DNA from: Phil1 sp964612925
GTDB taxonomy: Bacteria > Bacillota > Clostridia > Christensenellales > CAG-138
Direction: 5' to 3'
Assembly (NCBI GenBank): GCA_964612925.1
Contig: CAZTFU010000027.1
Location: forward strand, 1-21,354
DNA: 21,354 nt
A model generated the notes under the pieces. That model was not told the origin of the DNA, ran no database searches, and worked only from the letters and a program-made list of their open reading frames with translations. Made by a program: the position numbers and the translations under genes. Within the stretch, counting starts at the first letter, position 1, and each line of letters begins with the position of its first letter. Shown here one piece after another: positions 1-6,847 of the stretch.

Positions 1-14
1 TTAAGTCCTCTTTT

Positions 15-3000
15 TTATGCGGCGCGAAGGATCCTTGCAAGGGCAATCGCATCGGATACGGTAATGCCCTCATGTGCATCGATATAGCAGTTGTCTACTA
101 CCACACTTGAAGAGTCAATCTTGCCGACGATGTAGCGGCAAAGCAACACAAGATCCTTTATGTTTATTGCACCATCGCCGTTTACGTCGCCAAGTGAGCT
201 TTCAAGGCCGATGTTTATGTCCGTCTGCACGGGCGGTACGCTCAGCCATTCACTCCATGCGGTTTTATAGCCCGCCTTTTCGAACTTGATGCGCCACCAG
301 CCCTCGGTGGTATCCCATGCGTACTCACCGTCCGCTTCCGTTATTTGCGGGTTTAGCTGATTGTACTCGGCGGCATCCCACACGGTGCCGTATTCGTCAT
401 CGGCGGGCGGCGTTGCAAAGAAGGTTTCATAATCATCGTTTTTACCGTCATACTCAATGCCGTATATGGTTGCCGTAACGCCCGCAAGCTTTTCGCCCGT
501 TGCCAAATCGTAAACGTAGCCGCTCGGGTCGATAAGCCATTTCAGGTATGACCCCTTGCCGCCTGCGAGATAGTAGGCCGTTGCATCGTCAAGATAATCT
601 TCAAGCAGATTTGCTGCCATTTTCAGCACTACACCCGTGAGTGCTGCCGCAACGGGGTGACCCGTGCCCTTTAATATGGCAGGCGCGGCAAGGGCGGCCA
701 ATCTGAGCACACCGTCCGCAACGTAGCCCCAGCGCAGAGTGTCCAACTGTTTCAGTGCATATTGCTTATCATCTGCGGAAAGCGTGGTTGAATTGGTTAT
801 GCTGTTTTCGGCTTCGCTAAGTTCGTTGCTCCATTCGTATGCCTTTATAACTATCTTGCCCGCGCTTGCGACGGTACCAACGGCCGTATAGCAATCCTTA
901 TACGCCATGGCGGGTGCCGCATACTCGTTCAACCCGTATGCAAAAACCGCCTTTGTGAAGACCGTTGTGAAGGTTTTCTTTAATGGATTAAAGAAAACAT
1001 ATGCAAATGTTTCGGGAGCCGTGCGCACTACCGTAACGCTTTCACCCAAGTTTTCTGCAGCTACGTCCGAAACGTTGGATACGGCATTATCGACATATTC
1101 ATCGTTAAGATCGTCAACGAGGACCTTATACATCTCAAGAACTTTCTCAACTGTAAGAAAAGATGCGTCCCTTGCCGATGCCGGCTCGACTTCCTGTGCA
1201 GGCTCACCCAAGAGCAGTGCGCGAACGTCGTCAATGGTAAGATCATCGTAGCTTTCAACCTCGGCCACAGTGCCGTCCTCAAGCGTTATGGTAGCCTTGT
1301 AGGAATCGTCTGTACAGTATTCTTCATCCTCGACAACGGTTGCGTTGCGCCATTTGTCGGCAAGCTCACTGTTTTCAACATCGTTTGCGCGATCCTCAAC
1401 CGTATATATGGTGGTGTAGCCGACGTGTACACTGCCGGGGACATATGTATGGTTCGAATCAAAGAAGCCCTCCGCCACATATTCGCCGGGATTACCCGTG
1501 GGTGTGGCGTTCATGCGCTTGTCAACGCCGTTTCGTGTGCTTATGACGAACACCTGCCCAAGATCCTCATAATTATCGAATGTAATAACGAACTTCAGCG
1601 GCTTACTCGGGTTTATCATGTTGGTGAGCACTTCACCTTCAGTATTCAAAAGGTCAAGCTGCTGAGTCGAATGAGCGGTATAGTAAAGCATAAAGCCCGT
1701 CAAGCGCGGCTCGTTACTGCTGTATTTAAGGTCACGACTTACCTCGGAAGAACCGTCCGAATTCTTTACGGTAATGGTGTAGCGTGTCCCGTCCACAGCT
1801 TCAAACGGGAATGAAAGCGAAGCGGAATATGTGCCGTCCTTAAGCGCGGTGGTTGAGCCCGCAAGCGTATCGTTAATATAGAAGGTGAGCTTTTCACTGC
1901 GCTGTGCAAAGCCCGAAACGTTAAACGTGGTCGAGGTTATAAAGCTCTGCGAATCCATTGTAAGCAGAGGCGAATCGATGCTTGCAAAGGCGAACGCTTC
2001 GCTTACGGAACTGCCGTCCTTTGTGTATACAAACTGTGCAAGTGCCGAAACAAGCCCGCCTTCCGTCGGGACGACGTAAAAGGTTATGGTACCCTCATTT
2101 TCGCTTACGCTGAGCGTGAGCTTGTTGTTCGACAAGACGGAGTACTGCACTTTGCCGTTCACCGTGACTGAGCCGCTGACAAGGTCAACGTTCGACAGGA
2201 ACGTCAACACTATCTTTTTATTGCTGATTTGGTCACGTTCGCTTTCAAGCACGGAATAATTAAGCGTAAACGGTATTGCCGCGTTCGATGCGGAGGATGT
2301 GCGCGTGGAATAGAAATTCGTGGCGCTCATATCAATTGCGTAATTTGCATAATCCGCAGGATCGACATCAAGCAGCGTATAGGGTATCTCATTGGTGTAC
2401 GCATACACAAACGCAAGGCTTAAATATTTGCAGTAAAGCGTAAGTGCGGTGCAGTTAGTGAATGCGCCGTCGGCAATGGTCGTGTTGGGGGAAGGAATAG
2501 TTACCCTTTCAAGCACCGTGCAACCGCGGAACGCATTTGCGCCTATGGTTTTAAGGTCGGAAGAGAAGTTTACATATTTAAGCGCGGTACAGTTTTCAAA
2601 CGCACAAGAACCGATGGTTTTCACTGTGGCGGGTGCGTTTACGTTTGCAAGCGATGTACAGCCGTAGAATGCATAGTTTGGTATATCCTCCACACCGATG
2701 GGAAGAATTATGCTCGTAAGGCGGGTACACTTGCTAAAACAGCTGTCACCGAGCGAAGTAACGCTTGAGGGTATGGAAATTCCCGATATGCCTGCACTGT
2801 AGAAAGCAAAAGACCTTATCGTCGTAACGGTAGAGGGTATGCTTACACTTCTGAGTGAGGCACAGCCGGCAAATGCATTCCTTGGGATTTCCGTGGCTCC
2901 TTCGGGAATGGCGATGCTTGTAAGTGCGGCGCAATCGTAAAACGGGCTCAGTATGTCGACATTGTAGTAATCAATGTTGTTTATGTTGTAAACCGCGTTC

Positions 3001-5165
3001 CAATTCTTAGAAAGGGTAACGCTTGAAAGCTTGGGGTTGCTTGCAAAGCTCATCGTGCCGAGTACGGTAACGGAGTCGGGAATAACAACGCTTTCAAGTG
3101 AGGTGCACTTTTGAAATGCGTATGCCTGTATTACGGTAAGTGTATCGGGGAGGGTTACTGAAGTAAGCGAGATACAGCCTGAAAATGCGTACTTGGGGAT
3201 TGTTGTTATGCTCTCGGGAATAACAATGCTTGTAAGATTGGAACAACAGTCAAAGCAGTTTACATCGAGTGCGGTAACGGAGGAGGGTATGGTGATCTCC
3301 GTTATGCCCGTGCCGTAGAAGGCATACATATTTATTGCCGTAACGGTGGAGGGAATGCTTACGCTTTTAAGCGAAGTACAGCCGTTGAATGCATTTGCGG
3401 GCACTACGGTTGCGCCCTCGGGAATTACAATGCTTGTAAGCGCGGCACAATCGTAGAACGGACTTTGGAAGCCTGAATTGTAAACGATGTTATTGTAATT
3501 GGTGGTATACGTCCAGTTCTTTGAAAGGGTAACGCTTGAAAGCTTGGGGTTTGAAGCAAAGCAGTACGTGGAAAGCGTTGTAACGCTGTCGGGAATGACA
3601 ACGCTTTCAAGTGATGTACACTTATAAAATGCGTAGCACTGAATCTCCGTCAGCGTATCGGGGAGGGTTACTGAAGTAAGCGAGATACAGCCCGAAAATG
3701 CGTACTTGGAGATTGTCGTTATGCTCTCGGGAATAACAACGCTTGTAAGATTGGAACAACTGTCAAAGCAGTTTACACCGAGTGCGGTAACGGATGAGGG
3801 TATGGTGATCTCCGTTATGCCCGACTTCAAAAAAGCATATCTGCTTATTGTTGTTACGGTTGAAGGTATAGTAACACTTGTGAGTGCGGTGCAGTTACTA
3901 AAGGCGTTGTTGGGGATTGTCACCATGCCTTCGGGAATAGCGATGCTTGTCAGCGCGGCACAATCGTAAAACGGGCTCACTAAGTTGATGTCGTCGGAAG
4001 CATTGTTGTATATATTGTAAACGGCATTCCAGTTCTTTGAAAGAGTAACGCTTGAGAGCTTTGGGTTGCTTGCAAAGCTCATCGTGCCGAGCACGGTAAC
4101 AGAGTCGGGAATAACAACACTTTCAAGTGAGGTACACTTTTGAAATGCGTATGCCTGTATTACGGTAAGTGTATCGGGAAGGGTTATTGAAGCAAGGGAG
4201 GTACAGCCCGAGAATGCGTACTTGGGGATTGTTGTTATGCTCTCGGGAATAACAATGCTTGTAAGACAGGTACAACTGTCAAAGCAGTTTACGCCGAGCG
4301 CGGTAACGGATGAGGGTATAGTGATCTCCGTTATGCCCGTGCCGTAGAAGGCATACATATTTATTGTCGTAACGGTGGAGGGAATGCTTACGCTTTTAAG
4401 CGAAGTACAGCCGTTGAATGCATTTGCGGGCACTACGGTTGCGCCCTCGGGGATTTCAATGCTCGTCAAAGAGGCGCATTTATAAAACGGGCCCTGAAAG
4501 CCTGAAGAGGTAATATTATTATAGTAATTGGTGGTATACGTCCAGTTCTTTGAAAGGGTAACGCTTGAAAGGTTCGGATTTTCCGCAAAGCAGAATGTTG
4601 AAAGTGTTGTAACAGAGTCAGGTATGACTACGCTTTCAAGTGACGTACACTTATAAAATGCGTAGCACTGAATCTCCGTCAGCGTGTCGGGGAATGTTAC
4701 GGAAGTGAGCGTGCCGTTGCCACTGAAAGCGTTTTTGCCTATTACGGTAACGGTATAACCGTCTATGGTTTCGGGTATGACCACTTTCGTGTCCGTGCCG
4801 ATATAGGCGGTTATTTTGGCGCATGTGTCGTTTATTACGTCATATGTATAGTCGCCCGATTCGCTGAGCGTGGCGGCAGACGAAAACGTGGCGTAATCCG
4901 CATCTGCGGTAGTGCTTTCCTGCGGCTCTTCCTCGAAAGTCGGGCCGACGGCAGGAGTGGGATTCGCTTCTTCTGCGGGCGCTTCAATCGAATCGTTCTC
5001 GGCGGGAAGCTCTGCGGGGTCGGACACTACGTTGTCATTTTCCCGCAGGGAAAGTCTATACTCGTTAATGCCTTGTGCAAGTGCGTCCATAGGCATACTG
5101 TAACACAGCATGAACGCAATAAGCAGCAGACAAACGGATCTTTTGAAAATGTTGACAGGGGACAT
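15..5165 (-). CDS. Secreted BspA-type leucine-rich-repeat protein with C-terminal dockerin
   Basis: Predicted exported surface protein of 1716 residues. I chose the ATG at 5165 because GGAGG lies 7 bases upstream of it; an in-frame ATG 22 codons earlier has no ribosome site. Residues 1-30 are a signal peptide (basic FKR, hydrophobic core, cleavage likely after DALA). An acidic, Ala/Pro/Glu-rich linker follows. Residues about 100-915 are many LRR_5 (BspA/TpLRR) repeats of the pattern LTSVxIPxxVTxIxxxAFxxC. Then come beta-rich, Ig-like-looking segments (about 920-1250) and an Ala-rich helical region (about 1310-1540) that I do not recognise. About 1545-1655 resembles a carboxypeptidase-regulatory fold (YVYDLATGEKLAGVTATIYG). 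Residues 1658-1716 are a type I dockerin: the first calcium loop, DVNGDGAINIKD, is canonical, while the second, DAHEGITVSD, is degenerate. BspA repeats usually mediate adhesion and dockerins bind cohesins; a role here in a surface complex is inference. It has its own promoter. Confidence 0.93.
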   Translation of the reverse strand: MSPVNIFKRSVCLLLIAFMLCYSMPMDALAQGINEYRLSLRENDNVVSDPAELPAENDSIEAPAEEANPTPAVGPTFEEEPQESTTADADYATFSSAATLSESGDYTYDVINDTCAKITAYIGTDTKVVIPETIDGYTVTVIGKNAFSGNGTLTSVTFPDTLTEIQCYAFYKCTSLESVVIPDSVTTLSTFCFAENPNLSSVTLSKNWTYTTNYYNNITSSGFQGPFYKCASLTSIEIPEGATVVPANAFNGCTSLKSVSIPSTVTTINMYAFYGTGITEITIPSSVTALGVNCFDSCTCLTSIVIPESITTIPKYAFSGCTSLASITLPDTLTVIQAYAFQKCTSLESVVIPDSVTVLGTMSFASNPKLSSVTLSKNWNAVYNIYNNASDDINLVSPFYDCAALTSIAIPEGMVTIPNNAFSNCTALTSVTIPSTVTTISRYAFLKSGITEITIPSSVTALGVNCFDSCSNLTSVVIPESITTISKYAFSGCISLTSVTLPDTLTEIQCYAFYKCTSLESVVIPDSVTTLSTYCFASNPKLSSVTLSKNWTYTTNYNNIVYNSGFQSPFYDCAALTSIVIPEGATVVPANAFNGCTSLKSVSIPSTVTAINMYAFYGTGITEITIPSSVTALDVNCFDCCSNLTSIVIPESITTIPKYAFSGCISLTSVTLPDTLTVIQAYAFQKCTSLESVVIPDSVTVLGTMSFASNPKLSSVTLSKNWNAVYNINNIDYYNVDILSPFYDCAALTSIAIPEGATEIPRNAFAGCASLRSVSIPSTVTTIRSFAFYSAGISGISIPSSVTSLGDSCFSKCTRLTSIILPIGVEDIPNYAFYGCTSLANVNAPATVKTIGSCAFENCTALKYVNFSSDLKTIGANAFRGCTVLERVTIPSPNTTIADGAFTNCTALTLYCKYLSLAFVYAYTNEIPYTLLDVDPADYANYAIDMSATNFYSTRTSSASNAAIPFTLNYSVLESERDQISNKKIVLTFLSNVDLVSGSVTVNGKVQYSVLSNNKLTLSVSENEGTITFYVVPTEGGLVSALAQFVYTKDGSSVSEAFAFASIDSPLLTMDSQSFITSTTFNVSGFAQRSEKLTFYINDTLAGSTTALKDGTYSASLSFPFEAVDGTRYTITVKNSDGSSEVSRDLKYSSNEPRLTGFMLYYTAHSTQQLDLLNTEGEVLTNMINPSKPLKFVITFDNYEDLGQVFVISTRNGVDKRMNATPTGNPGEYVAEGFFDSNHTYVPGSVHVGYTTIYTVEDRANDVENSELADKWRNATVVEDEEYCTDDSYKATITLEDGTVAEVESYDDLTIDDVRALLLGEPAQEVEPASARDASFLTVEKVLEMYKVLVDDLNDEYVDNAVSNVSDVAAENLGESVTVVRTAPETFAYVFFNPLKKTFTTVFTKAVFAYGLNEYAAPAMAYKDCYTAVGTVASAGKIVIKAYEWSNELSEAENSITNSTTLSADDKQYALKQLDTLRWGYVADGVLRLAALAAPAILKGTGHPVAAALTGVVLKMAANLLEDYLDDATAYYLAGGKGSYLKWLIDPSGYVYDLATGEKLAGVTATIYGIEYDGKNDDYETFFATPPADDEYGTVWDAAEYNQLNPQITEADGEYAWDTTEGWWRIKFEKAGYKTAWSEWLSVPPVQTDINIGLESSLGDVNGDGAINIKDLVLLCRYIVGKIDSSSVVVDNCYIDAHEGITVSDAIALARILRAA
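2760..4700. repeat. Nested in-gene tandem repeat, 1029-bp super-unit
   Basis: Within the LRR gene the same ordered set of LRRs occurs four times. Using the CTSLESVVIPDS motif as a marker, its DNA anchors fall at 4640, 4127, 3611 and 3098, so the spacing is 513, 516 and 513 bp. Modules 1 and 3 resemble each other (IQCYAFYK, KNWTYTTNY) and modules 2 and 4 resemble each other (IQAYAFQK, KNWNAVYNI). The distances 1 to 3 and 2 to 4 are both exactly 1029 bp (343 codons). DNA around 4321-4449 is nearly identical to 3292-3420. Similarity decays towards 2760, where the LRRs become individual. Confidence 0.9.
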
Positions 5166-5196
5166 TGTGATACCTCCAAGAATACTCTGCATGGCA

Positions 5197-5225
5197 ATTA
5201 TACAATAAACATATTTGATTTTCCA
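5197..5225 (-). promoter_or_regulatory. Candidate sigma-A promoter of the LRR/dockerin gene
   Basis: On the minus strand, TGGAAA (5220-5225) is followed by a 17-base spacer and a perfect TATAAT (5197-5202). The -10 lies about 30 bases upstream of the chosen ATG. The -35 matches the consensus at 4 of 6 positions. The promoter lies downstream of the rpiR-type gene's terminator, which makes the surface protein a separate transcription unit. Confidence 0.6.
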
Positions 5226-5230
5226 CACCA

Positions 5231-5260
5231 AAAAGAAGGGGAAGCTTGTTTAGCCTCCCC
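5231..5260 (-). terminator. Rho-independent terminator of the RpiR-family gene
   Basis: On the minus strand GGGGAGGC pairs with GCTTCCCC across a 7-base loop, giving 8 pairs with one G-T wobble, followed by TTCTTTTT. It lies 11 bases after the stop of the regulator and just upstream of the LRR gene's promoter. Confidence 0.8.
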
Positions 5261-5270
5261 GATTGCATCG

Positions 5271-6152
5271 CTATTCCTCTCTTTTTGCATTCCTTATTGC
5301 GGAAAAGCTTGTATAATCATTCAAAAGCTCATTAACTTGCTGCTGAAAATCGCGTACCTCGTCTTTTAGCTGCACCGCCAGCAAGGACACAAGCGCATTT
5401 GCCATTACCATTGCCGCCGTGTAGGAATTGTAGTGTATCGGCGTATCCGTGGCACAGGCGAGCGAAACGGTAGCATAGTTTGCCACGTCGGACACTATGC
5501 GGTCGGTTATGCATATTATGGGGTTGCCTTGCTTTGAAAGCTGTTCCGCAAGAAACGGAATGCGGTTGTTCTTCCTGCGCGGGAAGGATACTATTATAAA
5601 CGTGTCAGTAGGCTTTATTGCGGAAAGCATTTTCGTTATGAATATTCTGCTGTCTATATCGAATACTTCCGTTTCTATTGCAAGCACGCTCAGCCTGCTT
5701 TGCAAAAACGGCAACAGCGATTTTGATACGCCCTGAGCCGCAAGGTAAACGCGCTTACTGTTTTTTAATATATCAACAGCGTGATACAGCTCCGCATGGT
5801 CAAGCGCCTCAAACGTTGTGCTTATGTTTTGTATATCCGCACGGACTATCTGCTCAATCATGTTTTCGTCATCGTTGTGCAGGTCATCCAGTGCCGTAAC
5901 AAGCTTTTGCCCCGGGGAAACACGCTTGCGAATGAAAAGCTGCAACTCCTTTTTAAGCTCTATATAGCTTTCCAAGCCTATTTTTTCGACAAAGCGTAAT
6001 ACCGATACAGGTGAAGCGTTTGCCGCCGCACTGAAGTCCTTAAGAGACTGGAAACATGCCTTTTCGGGGTTTTCCATAATATAATTGCTTATGCGTTGTT
6101 GAGTTTTACTCAGTTCATCGTATTTTTCGTTTATGATCTGTATAACGTCCAT
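5271..6152 (-). CDS. MurR/RpiR-family transcriptional regulator with SIS domain
   Basis: DNA-binding regulator of 293 residues, the usual family length. Residues 1-77 form the HTH_6 domain; LKDFSAAANASPVSVLRFVE is the helix-turn-helix core. Residues about 110-265 form a SIS (sugar isomerase) domain that normally binds a phosphosugar effector. The usual S-x-S-G-x-T phosphate loop is replaced by SFPRRKNNR, akin to the SFPRY subgroup of the family, so the effector may not be a common sugar phosphate. GGAGGG precedes the ATG and a good promoter lies about 30 bases upstream. The SIS-type regulator stands near the oligopeptide/isoaspartyl operon, with one small membrane gene between them. That it controls this operon is inference only. 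The gene ends at its own terminator. Confidence 0.92.
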   Translation of the reverse strand: MDVIQIINEKYDELSKTQQRISNYIMENPEKACFQSLKDFSAAANASPVSVLRFVEKIGLESYIELKKELQLFIRKRVSPGQKLVTALDDLHNDDENMIEQIVRADIQNISTTFEALDHAELYHAVDILKNSKRVYLAAQGVSKSLLPFLQSRLSVLAIETEVFDIDSRIFITKMLSAIKPTDTFIIVSFPRRKNNRIPFLAEQLSKQGNPIICITDRIVSDVANYATVSLACATDTPIHYNSYTAAMVMANALVSLLAVQLKDEVRDFQQQVNELLNDYTSFSAIRNAKREE

Positions 6153-6182
6153 TGTATGTTCCCTCCAACATATTACGAATCT

Positions 6183-6211
6183 ATATTAAACTAAAAAATA
6201 TACTTTTTCAA
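6183..6211 (-). promoter_or_regulatory. Candidate sigma-A promoter of the RpiR-family gene
   Basis: On the minus strand, TTGAAA (6206-6211), a 17-base spacer and TAATAT (6183-6188). The -10 lies about 30 bases upstream of the regulator's ATG. The surrounding sequence is A/T-rich. Confidence 0.65.
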
Positions 6212-6229
6212 CAAAATGATAATAAATGC

Positions 6230-6259
6230 TTGACACGAGTTTGCCGCCCTGTTTATAAT
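6230..6259 (+). promoter_or_regulatory. Consensus promoter on the plus strand, antisense to the DUF3899-like gene
   Basis: A perfect TTGACA (6230-6235) and a perfect TATAAT (6254-6259) are separated by 18 bases on the plus strand. No plus-strand gene starts nearby. A transcript from about 6266 would run antisense through the DUF3899-like gene (6301-6714) and reach the binding-protein gene at 6848. It points away from the regulator's promoter, which is back to back with it. Confidence 0.6.
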
Positions 6260-6300
6260 GAAATTGCTCGAGGGACAAATTGCATCGTCCACACGGCGGT

Positions 6301-6714
6301 TCAAATAAACGAAACGGCAAATGAGGCCGCAAGAAGCACCGCCCCAACGAGCATCGGCGCAGTACACGGCTTTGATTCGGCCTTGTCCTGCAAGTATTCA
6401 TAGTAACTCTTGACCTGTTGTTGAGGGTTTTCATCGTCCTCATCAATCGCCTTGGGCTTTACGGCACGCTCCTTCTTGCCTTTGCTTATCACCTGACTTA
6501 TGCGAAGATGGGAGTAAAGGAAGGAGTCAAACGGGCCAAGCCGCTTCAGCAGATAAAAGATGCCTACCATCAGGGCACCCATTCCGCCGAAGAACAGCCC
6601 GTTGGCTACCCTATGTGCAACGCTGCTTGCATGAATAAAAACGGCAGCAGCAATGCCAAGCACGGCGGCAATGATGCACGGAAGCAAAAATTGTTGAAAC
6701 GTAAGCTTTTTCAT
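6301..6714 (-). CDS. Small membrane protein, DUF3899-like
   Basis: Hypothetical integral membrane protein of 137 residues. There are three predicted membrane segments at about 9-27, 38-57 and 118-137, with a charged cytoplasmic stretch between the second and third (KGKKERAVKPKAIDEDDE). The segment NGLFFGGMGALMVGIFYLLK followed by GPFDSFLYS resembles the core of the DUF3899 family (a glycine-rich helix, then FFDxFxY); I assign this from memory and with moderate confidence. No function is known. GAGGT precedes the ATG and a very good promoter lies upstream. I see no terminator after it, so it may be transcribed with the downstream regulator, 148 bases away. A consensus promoter on the opposite strand could give an antisense transcript across it. 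Confidence 0.75.
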   Translation of the reverse strand: MKKLTFQQFLLPCIIAAVLGIAAAVFIHASSVAHRVANGLFFGGMGALMVGIFYLLKRLGPFDSFLYSHLRISQVISKGKKERAVKPKAIDEDDENPQQQVKSYYEYLQDKAESKPCTAPMLVGAVLLAASFAVSFI

Positions 6715-6740
6715 TAAAAATACCTCGTGACTTTTTCTGC

Positions 6741-6770
6741 ATTATATCAGGGCTGTTGCGGGTATGTCAA
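6741..6770 (-). promoter_or_regulatory. Sigma-A promoter of the DUF3899-like gene
   Basis: On the minus strand a perfect TTGACA (6765-6770) and a perfect TATAAT (6741-6746) are separated by 18 bases. The -10 lies about 27 bases upstream of the ATG. It sits in the 133-base gap shared with the divergent transporter operon. On the plus strand of that gap I find only a weak candidate for the operon: TATAAA (6790-6795) without a good -35. Confidence 0.75.
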
Positions 6771-6847
6771 ATGCTTTAACGGTTTAGAGTATAAAAGTTT
6801 TTGGGCGTAAAGCCCGCAATATTAAAAGGAAAAGGAAGGACAGAAAA

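Noticed and set aside
1425..1814. Open frame of 129 codons on the plus strand opposite the LRR/dockerin gene
   Set aside because: It is antisense to well-supported coding sequence, has no ribosome site, and its composition is that of a shadow frame.
3706..3969. Plus-strand open frame over the LRR repeats
   Set aside because: It mirrors the repeat on the opposite strand; its own repetitiveness comes from the LRR DNA.
2760..4700. CRISPR-like array
   Set aside because: Repeats are long, in frame, and encode LRRs; there are no short direct repeats with unique spacers.
5166..5231. N-terminal extension of the LRR protein to an ATG at 5231
   Set aside because: No ribosome site precedes it, it would start upstream of the -10 element, and the internal ATG at 5165 has GGAGG and begins a proper signal peptide.
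6418..6717. Plus-strand 99-codon frame opposite the DUF3899-like gene
   Set aside because: The minus-strand gene has a promoter, ribosome site and membrane helices; this frame has none of them. It might still be crossed by an antisense transcript.
6803..6815. GGGC-GTAAA-GCCC hairpin as a terminator or riboswitch
   Set aside because: Four base pairs only, no T-run, and no recognisable riboswitch core in the 133-base gap.
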